NCBI GenBank assembly: GCA_903924465.1
Contig: CAIYBN010000049.1
Location: 1 to 57,262, forward strand
Direction: 5' to 3'
Length of the DNA stretch: 57,262 nt
From: an uncultured Myxococcales bacterium
GTDB taxonomy: Bacteria > Myxococcota_A > UBA9042
Part shown: positions 8,097 through 16,250 of the stretch, in pieces
Layout: every line of letters starts with the position of its first letter
Numbering within the stretch: the first letter of the stretch is position 1
Made by a program: the position numbers and the translations under genes
The notes under the pieces: generated by a model
The model's input: the letters and a program-made list of their open reading frames with translations, nothing else
The model's database searches: none
What the model was told of the DNA's origin: nothing

Positions 8097-9890
8097 ATGG
8101 CCCTCAAGCGTTTTCGCCTCGTTCCCGCCGCCGCTGGCTGGTCCTGTGCTCTGTCCCTGCTGGTGGCTTGCGCCGCCCAGCCCGTGCCCGAAACCGGCAA
8201 TTTTGCCATGAAAGTTTCGGCGCTGACGGGGACTTGCGGCAGTGCATCGACCAACTCGCCGCTGGGCGAGATCCGCAAATTCAAGCTCATCGTCCGCGAG
8301 CCCGATGCACAGGGCGTGCTCAGCACGCTGACGACGATCGATTCCAGCTTCGACGGTTCGTCCAAGTCGATTACGTTCACCAACATTCCGGCAGGAAGCC
8401 CGCGCGAAGTGACCCTGCTGGGCTACACGCAAGCAGGCGAAGTGTCCTGGTTCGCCCGTAAGTCTGCGCTGACTATCAACAAATTGGAGACCCAAGTGGT
8501 GGACATCATGCTGATGGCCGCCGAGGGATTCACCTGTGTTGGACCGGATGCCGGCGTGAACAAGCTCGCGTTCCCCGTGGTGACCCGCATCGCCAGCGAC
8601 AAGATCCTGATCACAGGTGGTTTCGCGGATGCCGCGGTGGATGGTGCAAACCTGAAGCTTTCGCTGCCGCAGTCGCAGGCGTGGCTGTTCGATCCGGCGA
8701 AGGGCACGTTCACGGACGCTGGCCAGTTGGTCGCGGCCCGCGGCGCGCACTCTGCGGTCTACCTGCCCAAGTCGGGAAAAATCCTGATCTTTGGCGGTGC
8801 GACTGAGATGCAGGTCAAGAGCGACGGTTCTGCGCCGCCGACGTGGAACGCGGCCAACGCCGTCAATCCGCGTTGGGAACTCTGCCAGCTGGATACCAAC
8901 AACCAGCTGGCGTGCTCGACGGACGACTCGATCCAGGACAACGTCAAGCCGCGCGTGATGCCGAATTTGCTGCTGCTGACGGCCGACTACGTGGTCGCAT
9001 CAGGCGGAGCGCCATGGCCGACGACGGAAACGACCAATTTCTTGGGCGCCGACCTGTTTGACCCGACGCTGGCCACGCAAGTGGACGGCGGAAAAGGTGG
9101 TTTTTCCAAGTTGCCCAACGGCGCGCTCAAGATGAACGGGTCGCGCGCCGGTTCGGCGGTAGCGCCTTTCACGACGCCCTCGGCAGCCGGCACATCGCGC
9201 TACCTGATCTGGGGCGGCAACGAGTCGATTTCGGCGGCGGGTGTTCCATCCGGTGCCGGCAAAGTTGCTGAAATTTGCATTGAATCCTCGATGCTTGGCG
9301 ACGCGCGGTTCGACGACACGTACGCCCTGGTCGGCGCCGATGGCAATCCGACGACCGACTACAGCGAAGCGACCGGTTCCCTGTTCTTCCCGACGCTGTC
9401 GGCGTTGGGGCCGGTCACACTCGACTCGGGTGAGGTTGTGGAGCGCTTTGCGGCGATCGGCGGCGCGCGCTGGAAGGACAACGTTTGGGCCAAGCCCAGC
9501 AAGGACGATGCGTGGTTGTTGACCGTGAGCGATGCGAAAAAGACGATTCTCGTTCAGAAAATGCCCGGACTGACGGACGGCGTGTACCTGCACACCGCGA
9601 CAGCGACCGGTGGCCACGTTGTCGTCAGCGGCGGTTTTGCCTCGCTCAACACGGGTGCTGCGACGCTGACGGACTTTGCGCCCAACCCGGATGACCCGTT
9701 TGGCCCGCTGATCGTGGGCACTGCACCTCCGGCTGCTGCTGCCGCGTTCGTGCCACGTGGCGCGCTGGCGTCGCAAAAGCTCAGCAACGACTGCATCTTG
9801 TTGTTCGGCGGCGTCGCCGGCTTTGACGACTTGAAGACCCACGATGGCGGCGCAAGCGACGTCTATTGCCCGGGTTTCCTCGCGCAATAG
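8097..9890 (+). CDS. Kelch-like beta-propeller lipoprotein
   Basis: The 597-residue product has a lipoprotein signal ending LLVAC. The mature part contains repeated blade-like units with double glycine after hydrophobic strands: ILITGGFAD, ILIFGGATE, VVASGGAPW, LIWGGNES, FAAIGGARW, VVVSGGFAS and LLFGGVAGF, spaced 50-100 residues apart. This is the signature of Kelch or galactose-oxidase-type propellers, which serve as binding or scaffold domains. An N-terminal domain of about 120 residues after the lipid anchor looks beta-rich and may be Ig-like. ATG 8097 has an ideal CGGAGG six bases ahead, so the in-frame upstream extension to 8040 is rejected. Ligand unknown. Confidence 0.75.
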   Translation: MALKRFRLVPAAAGWSCALSLLVACAAQPVPETGNFAMKVSALTGTCGSASTNSPLGEIRKFKLIVREPDAQGVLSTLTTIDSSFDGSSKSITFTNIPAGSPREVTLLGYTQAGEVSWFARKSALTINKLETQVVDIMLMAAEGFTCVGPDAGVNKLAFPVVTRIASDKILITGGFADAAVDGANLKLSLPQSQAWLFDPAKGTFTDAGQLVAARGAHSAVYLPKSGKILIFGGATEMQVKSDGSAPPTWNAANAVNPRWELCQLDTNNQLACSTDDSIQDNVKPRVMPNLLLLTADYVVASGGAPWPTTETTNFLGADLFDPTLATQVDGGKGGFSKLPNGALKMNGSRAGSAVAPFTTPSAAGTSRYLIWGGNESISAAGVPSGAGKVAEICIESSMLGDARFDDTYALVGADGNPTTDYSEATGSLFFPTLSALGPVTLDSGEVVERFAAIGGARWKDNVWAKPSKDDAWLLTVSDAKKTILVQKMPGLTDGVYLHTATATGGHVVVSGGFASLNTGAATLTDFAPNPDDPFGPLIVGTAPPAAAAAFVPRGALASQKLSNDCILLFGGVAGFDDLKTHDGGASDVYCPGFLAQ

Positions 9891-9958
9891 CGCGGGGACG
9901 CTCCCAACGCGCAGCCAGCACGAAGTTTCCCTGTAGGATTCAATTGGTAGGGACCGAC

Positions 9959-11374
9959 ATGAAGCATCATCAAACCACTTCTCTTCTGCCGCGCTCGCGC
10001 GGGTTTCGCGTGGCTGTTGCCTCGCTGACCGCCGTGGCCTTGGTCAACTTGCAATGGTGGTCGGTCCTCGCCGGCCAGCCTACCCAGTGGCTGGCACAGG
10101 CTGAAGCGCAGACGGCGGCGAATTCCACGCTGGCGATCCTGTGCGTGCCGACCAACAAGAAGTCCACCGACGAGGCGGAAGGCATCGAGCGCTTGTTGTT
10201 CGAAGCGTCGCGGCGTCTGGATACGGTGCGGCCGTTCGATCTGTCGCCGCAGCCGGCGCAGGATCAGGCGGCTAAAGCTGCTGAAAATATTGAGGATGCC
10301 CTGCGCGCGCTGCTGCTGCGGACGCCCAAGCGCGCCCAGGAGCGCCTCGCGGCCACGGACGCCGCGCTGACGGAAGCGCCGAATGCCGGCGATGAACGGC
10401 TGCTGGCGCGTTACTACAAGGCCACGGGCTTGGCGCACCTGGCCAACAACGATTTGGTCAAGGCCCGCGACGCCATGGCCAAGTCTGTAGTGCTTTTTCC
10501 GAATCAGACGGTCGACGAGTATTCCGCTTACGGCGCGTCGGCGCGGGAGATGTTTGAAACCGTCAAGCAGCTGGTGACCAACCTGGGCACCGGCGATCTG
10601 AAAGTCGTCAGCAAAGGCGGGCGCGGTGAAGTTTTTGTCGACGGCGCCTATCGCGGGACCGGCACCGCGGTGCTGGAAGACGTCGCCGCTGGGCCGCATC
10701 GCATCACGGTGCGGACGCCTGGCCAGACCGCCGAGCGCAAGACCGTGGAAGTGGCGACCGGCAAGGTCATGACCGTCGAGTTCGATTTGAAAGCCGCACC
10801 GTTTGCCCAGGAACTGGACGGCGGTCGCAAAGTGCTGATGGACAACTTCACTCAGCCAGCGCTGGTGGAAGACCGGATTCGCGAACTGCGCAACCAACTG
10901 GGCGCGGACCAAATGCTGGTGCTGCGGCCCAAGCTCGCGAAGAAGACCACGGAATTGAATGGCTTCTTCTTGGGCGCGGACGGCGTGTTCAAAACGGTCA
11001 AGGTCACCATCGACAAGGATGAAAAGTACTTGGACAAGCTCGCCGATTTTGTTGCGACGACCGCCGGTTCGAAGCTCGTGGCTGATCCGACGACCGCACC
11101 GCTGGATGCGCGGCAAAGCGTCGTGACGCAGAACAAGGCGGGGGCGGCGACGGATGCAGCGACCGCCTACATCGATCCGAATGCGCCGCTGTTTGAGGAC
11201 GAGAAGAAAGAAGATCGCCCCATCACCAAAGAATGGTGGTTCTGGACGGCAGTGGTGGGCGGCGCGGCGCTGCTCGGCGGCGGCATCTACTTGCTGACCC
11301 GCGGCAAAGCCGGCGACACGACGCCGACCGGCACGCTGCAATTCAACCTGAACACCTCAACGCCCAAGCCCTGA
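9959..11374 (+). CDS. PEGA-domain protein with C-terminal membrane helix
   Basis: The 471-residue protein has an N-terminal hydrophobic signal (VAVASLTAVALVNLQWW) and an alpha-helical central region, possibly TPR-like (YYKATGLAHLANNDLVKARDA). It then has a PEGA domain near residues 210-280 (GEVFVDGAYRGTG ... AAGPHRITVRTPG). PEGA domains are small beta modules of envelope proteins. Near the C-terminus a membrane segment (WWFWTAVVGGAALLGGGIYLL) is followed by a short tail. This architecture of TPR, PEGA and a late helix is common in Myxococcota. ATG 9959 carries TAGGGA upstream and is 68 bases after the Kelch-like gene. The role is unknown. Confidence 0.75.
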   Translation: MKHHQTTSLLPRSRGFRVAVASLTAVALVNLQWWSVLAGQPTQWLAQAEAQTAANSTLAILCVPTNKKSTDEAEGIERLLFEASRRLDTVRPFDLSPQPAQDQAAKAAENIEDALRALLLRTPKRAQERLAATDAALTEAPNAGDERLLARYYKATGLAHLANNDLVKARDAMAKSVVLFPNQTVDEYSAYGASAREMFETVKQLVTNLGTGDLKVVSKGGRGEVFVDGAYRGTGTAVLEDVAAGPHRITVRTPGQTAERKTVEVATGKVMTVEFDLKAAPFAQELDGGRKVLMDNFTQPALVEDRIRELRNQLGADQMLVLRPKLAKKTTELNGFFLGADGVFKTVKVTIDKDEKYLDKLADFVATTAGSKLVADPTTAPLDARQSVVTQNKAGAATDAATAYIDPNAPLFEDEKKEDRPITKEWWFWTAVVGGAALLGGGIYLLTRGKAGDTTPTGTLQFNLNTSTPKP

Positions 11375-11522
11375 CCGGGTCGCGTGCGCGGGTTCTGTGG
11401 CTCTTGATCTCGACAAGCAAGCGCGCGAAAGCCAGAATTGCGCAGCGGGTTAGGGCTGCGGGACCAGTCAGACGGCGCACGATTGTTCGCTAAACTATTG
11501 AAATATCTGGAGGAATTTATCC
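11375..11522. other. Intergenic leader of the ferredoxin gene
   Basis: A 148-base gap between the PEGA gene and the ferredoxin gene. The last 30 bases are clearly AT-richer than the surroundings (around 11488-11520) and contain the ribosome site GGAGG at 11509-11513. The promoter of the ferredoxin gene probably lies here, but I cannot place a good -35/-10 pair. No gene is seen. Confidence 0.35.
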
Positions 11523-11873
11523 ATGGCATACGTGATTACCAGCCTCTGCGTCGACTGCAAAGACACCGCTTGCGCCGACGTCTGTCCGGTCGAGTGCATC
11601 TACGAGGAATCCGGCGGCGCCGCCAAGTACAAGAATCAACTGTTCATTCACCCGGATGAATGCATCGATTGCACGAACTGCGAGCCGGCGTGCCCGTGGA
11701 AGGCGATCTTCGAGGAAGATGAAGTTCCGGCCATCTTCAAGGCGGACATCGAAGGCAACCGCGCGATTGCGGACGCGATTGGCAGCTTCACCGTCGCCAA
11801 AGTCCACAAGGGCCCGGCGCCGACGGCTGAACAGGTCGCCGCGAACTTCAAGAAGCACGGCTATACGCCCTGA
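11523..11873 (+). CDS. fdxA: 7Fe-type [3Fe-4S][4Fe-4S] ferredoxin
   Basis: The 116-residue protein is a low-potential electron carrier of the Azotobacter FdI/FdxA type. All nine Cys of that family are present: C9, C12, C17, C21, C25, C47, C50, C53 and C57. By homology C9, C17 and C57 would hold the 3Fe cluster and C21, C47, C50 and C53 the 4Fe cluster; these assignments are family knowledge, not seen directly. A loop of seven extra residues (EESGGAAKYKN) sits between the two halves. The C-terminal 55 residues form the usual extension. ATG is preceded by GGAGG at nine bases. The last 13 bases overlap the convergent thiD-like gene. Confidence 0.93.
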   Translation: MAYVITSLCVDCKDTACADVCPVECIYEESGGAAKYKNQLFIHPDECIDCTNCEPACPWKAIFEEDEVPAIFKADIEGNRAIADAIGSFTVAKVHKGPAPTAEQVAANFKKHGYTP

Positions 11874-12625
11874 TCTCCGACCAGTTGTGCGACCGTTGCT
11901 TTGGCTGCAGATGCGGAATCCAACAGGGATTTGCCGCGTGCCAGCTCAATGCCCAGCGCCGTTGCAAAGCGGCAGCCGGTGCCTCGTGGGCTTTTGCGCC
12001 AGAATTCGAGCGGTTGTAGCTCGACGGTGGCCTGACCATTCCAGACCAGATCAACGCCGCGCATGCCATCTGGCGCATGTCCGCCTTTGAGCACCGCGGC
12101 GCACGGCAGCAAACGGAGCGCTGCCTCGGCCTCGCTGCGCGTCGCCAAAGGCATGCCAACCAGCCAAGCCAACTCCGGCCAGTTGGGCGTCACGACCCGC
12201 GCGTGGGGCAGCAAGTGGCGCATCAGCCAGCCCGACATCGCGGCGAGATCGTCGCGCGGCCACATGGACCCGCCAGAGCTCGACGCCATCAGCGGATCGA
12301 CGACCAATGGCGCGGCGGGATGTAGATGCGCGAACCTCGCCAACGCTTTGGCATGCGCGCGCGTGGCCAGCATGCCGGATTTGATCGCCACACCCTCGTT
12401 GGGAACGTCCAGATGCTTCACGATGTGGTTGCGCAGATCAGGGGCGACAGGCCAACCCCCCAGCCAGGTTTCCGACGTTTGCGCGGTCAACGCTGTCACG
12501 ACCACGCGACTGGCCGCACCGAGCGAGTGCACGACTTGCAGGTCGGCGATCAGCCCGGCTTCGCCACCGGGATCCAAACCGCCCCAGAGTATGATCGTCG
12601 TCTGCTTTCCAGCGAATTCGGTCAT
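11861..12625 (-). CDS. thiD: ThiD-like hydroxymethylpyrimidine / phosphomethylpyrimidine kinase
   Basis: ThiD phosphorylates HMP and then HMP-P in thiamine synthesis. The 254-residue product (family 250-270) shows ribokinase-fold signatures: GGLDPGGEAGLIADLQ near the N-terminus (usual SGSDPSGGAGIQADL), TALTAQTSETW, VVDPLMASSSGG, VVTPNWPELAWL, AAVLKGGHAPDG, and the anion-hole motif RGTGCRFATALG with GTGC in place of the more common GTGCTLS. Some motifs are divergent, so a related pyridoxal/HMP kinase activity is possible. ATG 12625 has GGAGGATTGC directly ahead; the longer in-frame extension is rejected. It overlaps the ferredoxin 3' end convergently and no other thi gene is near. Confidence 0.82.
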   Translation of the reverse strand: MTEFAGKQTTIILWGGLDPGGEAGLIADLQVVHSLGAASRVVVTALTAQTSETWLGGWPVAPDLRNHIVKHLDVPNEGVAIKSGMLATRAHAKALARFAHLHPAAPLVVDPLMASSSGGSMWPRDDLAAMSGWLMRHLLPHARVVTPNWPELAWLVGMPLATRSEAEAALRLLPCAAVLKGGHAPDGMRGVDLVWNGQATVELQPLEFWRKSPRGTGCRFATALGIELARGKSLLDSASAAKATVAQLVGDQGV

Positions 12626-12730
12626 GCAATCCTCCGGGCGCGGAGAATACCACGGCGGAGATTTGCCAACGCGGCCATCCGCAACGATCATCCACGCGAC
12701 GGCCATCGCGGAGATGACCGCAGGAGCGCT

Positions 12731-13315
12731 GTGACCGAAGAGGACAAGACACCGCAAGACGCTGAGTCGATGCCCGAGGCACCGCAGCCCGCCGCGTCCG
12801 ATGAAGCGCCGTTGCAGCACGCCGTGCAGGAGGCGGTGACGGCGATCGCGGACGTCGCCATGGCGCCGGTCGACGAAGTGCTTGGCCACGCGACGTGGTT
12901 GCGTTGGGCGCTGGTCTGTCACCTGCTCGCCACGCTGAGTGCGACGTTGGTTGCGCTGCACGAGCAATTCGCCGATTGGCAGGTCTACGCTTGGACGGGC
13001 TTGCTGACGGCCGTGCTGATCGGCAATTTCATGCGTTGGGGGCCAAGCGCCCACTGGCTGCACCGCACGTGGACGACGCTGGCGGCGCTGATTGTGGACG
13101 CGGTCTGGCTGCTGCTGCTCTTTGATCGCGCCCGCGCCGGCCAGTGGCACGCGCCCCGCACGCCTCGCGCGATGTGGGCGCCGGATACGTCGCCGTGGTT
13201 CTGGTTGCCCGTCGCGTTGTTGTTGCTGTGCGCCGGGTTTCTGGTCGTCCACGGCCTGCTCGCGCCGCATTATCGGTTGCGGCGCACCCACCACGCCAGA
13301 ACGTCTCGGAGCTAA
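12731..13315 (+). CDS. Small membrane protein upstream of mreC
   Basis: The 194-residue protein has an acidic, Pro/Ala-rich cytoplasmic N-terminus of about 50 residues (VTEEDKTPQDAESMPEAPQ), then four hydrophobic segments: WALVCHLLATLSATLVAL, YAWTGLLTAVLIGNF, LAALIVDAVWLLLLF and WFWLPVALLLLCAGFLVV. It ends in a basic tail. GTG 12731 with GCAGGAG just before it is the best start; the frame is open further upstream but overlaps the thiD-like promoter region. The stop is only nine bases before mreC, so the three genes through mreD look like one operon. I recognise no family; a link to cell elongation is inferred from position only. Confidence 0.65.
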   Translation: MTEEDKTPQDAESMPEAPQPAASDEAPLQHAVQEAVTAIADVAMAPVDEVLGHATWLRWALVCHLLATLSATLVALHEQFADWQVYAWTGLLTAVLIGNFMRWGPSAHWLHRTWTTLAALIVDAVWLLLLFDRARAGQWHAPRTPRAMWAPDTSPWFWLPVALLLLCAGFLVVHGLLAPHYRLRRTHHARTSRS

Positions 13316-13324
13316 GCTGTCGGC

Positions 13325-14263
13325 ATGTTGCGCGATCTTTTCCAACGCTATCGCCAATCGCTGCTGCTGACGCTGGTGCTTGTGCTGCCGATTGCGTCCA
13401 TGTACTGGCATGGCAAGACTCGCACCGAGTCGACCTTTGTCGAGCGCGGCCTGCTGGCCCTGACGTCGCCTTTTACCCAGCTGAATCACGACGCCATCGA
13501 GGCGGTGCGCAAGTCGGCAAAACGCTATGTGTTCCTGACCAACGTGGAGGCCCGCGCGGATGTGCTGGAACACGAGAATCGCATCCTGCTGGGCGAGGCG
13601 CTCAAGTCACGGGCGATTGGCGAAGAACTGCAGCGGGTGAAGGAACTGTGCGAATTCAAGGCGGAACATCGTGATTTTAGCACGGTTCCGGCGCGCGTCA
13701 TCGGCCGCGATGTATCGCAGTTCTTCCAGGTGATGCGCATCAAGATCGACACGGGCGGGCTCGTCGGCATCAAGGAAGGCATGGCGGTGATCACCGACGA
13801 TGGCGTGGTCGGTCGCATCGACCGCGTGTCGCAAGGCTTCGCCGACGTGATGCTGGTGACGGACGCGCGCAGCCAGGTGCACGCGACGGTGCCGGGCAAG
13901 GGCGTGATTGGGTCCGTGAAGGGCAATGGCAAGCGCAACGAGTTCACCGCGCAGTTCGTGCATTTGGACAAGCTGGACCGCGGCGCGCCGTTGGCAGCGG
14001 GTGACGCGGTGCTGACGACGGGCCACGATCGGGTGTTTCCGGCCGGGCTGGAAATTGGCCACATTGCCGATGCAGCGCCGACGCAGAGTGGTCCGTACCA
14101 GGAGTTCGTGCTCGCGGCGGCGGTCTCGTACGCAACGCTCGAGGAAGTTCTCATCGTCACCGGCTATCATGGTCCCGATGCCGAAGCGGCGCCGTCGCCG
14201 CCCGTGGAAACGCACGGCAAACGCACCGTCGATCCTGCCAACACGCCGGATTCGCCGCCATGA
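13325..14263 (+). CDS. mreC: Rod shape-determining protein MreC
   Basis: MreC is a bitopic inner-membrane protein that links cytoplasmic MreB with periplasmic PBP2 and RodA. The 312-residue product has an N-terminal membrane helix (LLLTLVLVLPIASMYW), a coiled-coil stretch (about 60-110, with LEHENRILLGEALKSR), and the double beta-barrel domain with GLVGIKEGMAVITDDGVVG and VMLVTDARSQVHA, which fit the family. The Pro/Glu-rich tail is short. The gene follows the small membrane protein by nine bases and precedes mreD by seven. mreB, usually just upstream of mreC, is not in this position. Confidence 0.95.
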   Translation: MLRDLFQRYRQSLLLTLVLVLPIASMYWHGKTRTESTFVERGLLALTSPFTQLNHDAIEAVRKSAKRYVFLTNVEARADVLEHENRILLGEALKSRAIGEELQRVKELCEFKAEHRDFSTVPARVIGRDVSQFFQVMRIKIDTGGLVGIKEGMAVITDDGVVGRIDRVSQGFADVMLVTDARSQVHATVPGKGVIGSVKGNGKRNEFTAQFVHLDKLDRGAPLAAGDAVLTTGHDRVFPAGLEIGHIADAAPTQSGPYQEFVLAAAVSYATLEEVLIVTGYHGPDAEAAPSPPVETHGKRTVDPANTPDSPP

Positions 14264-14270
14264 GGAGCGC

Positions 14271-14789
14271 ATGAAGCCATTCGCTTGGATTCTTCTGGCT
14301 TTTCTCGGACTGGCGCTGCTGTCGCCGCTGCTGGGGCATTTCGACAGCCAGTTCTTCGCGCCGGACGTGGCGCTGCTCACGGCGCTCTATGCCGGCAGCC
14401 GTTCGAGCACGGCGACCGCGGTACTCGTCGGTTTCGCTGTGGGCCTGCTCAAGGACGGCCTGTCGCTCGCGGTGCCGGTGGGGCTGTACACGGAAATTGG
14501 CGTGTTGGCCGCGCTGCTCGGCCGGTTTCTGGAGCCGCGCGTCGATCTGCGCAGCGCAGTTCCGGTGATGGCGACGTCCGCGGCGCTGAGCGTGGCTGCG
14601 ACGGTCGTTTTCCTGCTGCTGGAAGCGGTGTTTCACCGCGCATTTGACGCCTATGGCGACGTGCTGCGCATGTCCCTACCGCTGGCGCTCATCACGATGC
14701 TGGTCGCGCCGCCGTGGTTTGGTCTACTGGATCGGATCACCGGCCGCTTCGAGCATCCGCATCGCTCGGGGCTTTTGGGTCGCAAGTAG
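14271..14789 (+). CDS. mreD: Rod shape-determining protein MreD
   Basis: MreD is a polytopic inner-membrane partner of MreC in the elongasome. The 172-residue product has about five hydrophobic segments, starting MKPFAWILLAFLGLALLSPL, with a family-like region around LLTALYAGSRSSTATAVLVGFAVG and GLYTEIGVLAALLG. Its size matches the family (about 160-180). ATG 14271 has GAGGAGCGC in front, overlapping the mreC stop, which suggests coupled translation. Longer in-frame extensions are shadows of mreC. The identity rests on position and topology, since MreD is poorly conserved. Confidence 0.88.
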   Translation: MKPFAWILLAFLGLALLSPLLGHFDSQFFAPDVALLTALYAGSRSSTATAVLVGFAVGLLKDGLSLAVPVGLYTEIGVLAALLGRFLEPRVDLRSAVPVMATSAALSVAATVVFLLLEAVFHRAFDAYGDVLRMSLPLALITMLVAPPWFGLLDRITGRFEHPHRSGLLGRK

Positions 14790-14935
14790 CTATACATCCC
14801 TGCTTGGACTCGGAGCCAAATCTTCTTGTGTCGCCGCGAGTCGGCCCGCAGGGACGCGAGCTTGGCGACCCCGCCAGCAGCCTCAACATGCCGAACAGCC
14901 GAACAGCATTTGCTCTCCGCTCTTTGCAGGCATGT
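14790..14935. other. Convergent gap after mreD
   Basis: A 146-base spacer between the ends of mreD and the opposite-strand Cys-rich lipoprotein. It contains a short direct repeat (GCCGAACA twice near 14890) and a possible weak stem GTCGCC/GGCGAC around 14830-14870, but no clear terminator with a T-run and no gene. Confidence 0.3.
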
Positions 14936-16054
14936 TCAGTTGCTGTTGCAGTTCATCGCCTCGCTCAGGCACTTGCTGGTCGCACAGCTTTGGCACGCGC
15001 TGCCGGTGCAATTCGCGCAGTTCTTTTGCATGCACGGTGCGAGCTTCGCGAAGGCCTGGGCGCCGCTGGCCGAACATTTATGCAGGCAGTCCATGACACA
15101 CGCCGCTTGGGTCGCGCCGGTGCCACAGCCGGTGACGCAGGTGGCTGTGTCGATGCAGCCGACGCTGCCGGTGGGCGTTGCGCACGTGATGGTCGGTGCG
15201 AGGCAGGCATTTGCGCCGCTCGCGGTGACGCAATTGAGCAGGGTCAGCAACTCGGTCTGCGCGGAGGCACTGCCAACGCCGTAGCAGGCGCCCTGGCAGG
15301 TGGTGTCACCTGCGGCGCACTTGCCCATGCACGCCTGCAAGTCGTAGCACGTCGCGCTGCCGCTCTTGCCGTCGGAAAGGCAAGCCAGCGACTCTTTGAC
15401 GCATTTGTTCGTGTCGCCGCCGTTGGCGCTGACGCAATCGGTCAGCGTCTTGAACTGGCCCTCGCCGGTCGTGTTGACGGCGTTGTAGCACGCGGCCTGG
15501 CACGTGAATCGCTCGGGGTCACTGTTGCAGTTGGTCAGGCAACTCAGGATGGTGCTGCAGCCTTTGCTGCCCGGCGTGCTGCCCTGCGCCCAGCATGCGA
15601 CCAACTCGTTGGGGCAATCCGATGACGTGCAGTCGTCCATGCATTTCTGGGTTGGCGGCGTGGTGCCCGCGCACTTGCCTTGCAGGCATTTCTTGACCGT
15701 GCAATCCAGCAATGCCGCGGCAGTGGGCGCGGCAGCGGTTGCGGTGGCGTTGGCACAGGTTTGGCCGCAGCTCGCTGACCAACTCGCCTGGCAAGCGTTG
15801 ATGGCGCATTGCGAGGAGGCGATACAGGTCTTCAGCGATCCGGGCTGGACGACATCGGTCGCGACGTCTGCACCGGTCTTCGTGTCGGTCGTCGCCTTGC
15901 CATCCTCGCCCGCCGCGGAGTCCGTCGTTGGCGTGACATCCGACAGGTTGCTGCCGTCGGCGCCGTAGTAGACGCCGCCACCTCCGCCGCCGCTGCTGGT
16001 GCCGCACGCGACGAGTCCCAAAGTAGTCAGCACAACAACAATGACTTGGCGCAT
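14936..16054 (-). CDS. Cys-rich lipoprotein inside the elongasome cluster
   Basis: The 372-residue product starts MRQVIVVVLTTLGLVACGTS, a lipoprotein signal with Cys17, followed by a Gly-rich and Asp/Thr-rich linker. The remainder is alpha-helical in look and very Cys-rich, with paired patterns such as CxxxC...CxxxC repeated in units of roughly 45-60 residues (ACQASWSASCGQTC, SCLTNCNSD, ACMGKCAAGDTTCQGACYG, CVMDCLHKCSASG, CMQKNCANC). These resemble the CxxxC helical-hairpin repeats of uncharacterised delta-proteobacterial lipoproteins. ATG 16054 has GGGGGAG upstream. The gene runs against mreCD and mrdA and separates them. Function unknown; periplasmic or surface location. Confidence 0.8.
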   Translation of the reverse strand: MRQVIVVVLTTLGLVACGTSSGGGGGGVYYGADGSNLSDVTPTTDSAAGEDGKATTDTKTGADVATDVVQPGSLKTCIASSQCAINACQASWSASCGQTCANATATAAAPTAAALLDCTVKKCLQGKCAGTTPPTQKCMDDCTSSDCPNELVACWAQGSTPGSKGCSTILSCLTNCNSDPERFTCQAACYNAVNTTGEGQFKTLTDCVSANGGDTNKCVKESLACLSDGKSGSATCYDLQACMGKCAAGDTTCQGACYGVGSASAQTELLTLLNCVTASGANACLAPTITCATPTGSVGCIDTATCVTGCGTGATQAACVMDCLHKCSASGAQAFAKLAPCMQKNCANCTGSACQSCATSKCLSEAMNCNSN

Positions 16055-16250
16055 GATCGATCTCCCCCAAACGGCTGCAATGCCGCGACCCGCGCTTATC
16101 CTACACGGAGATTCGTCCGTCGCCACTCCTGCCCGGCCGGTCCTCGCAAATTTCCACGAATCCACAGCGATCCGGCCGCTGCCGCGCGTGCTGGTTGACC
16201 CGCCGTCGCTGCCGTCGGACACTCGCCGTCCGCCGCCGGCGCGACAACCG
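16055..16250. other. Divergent promoter region of Cys-rich lipoprotein and mrdA
   Basis: This gap of about 196 bases holds the starts of the divergent lipoprotein gene and mrdA. On the minus strand TAGGATAAG (around 16095) could be a -10 element of the lipoprotein gene, without a clear -35. The mrdA reading frame stays open through the whole gap, so its true start could be upstream of 16251. No RNA gene is visible. Confidence 0.3.
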
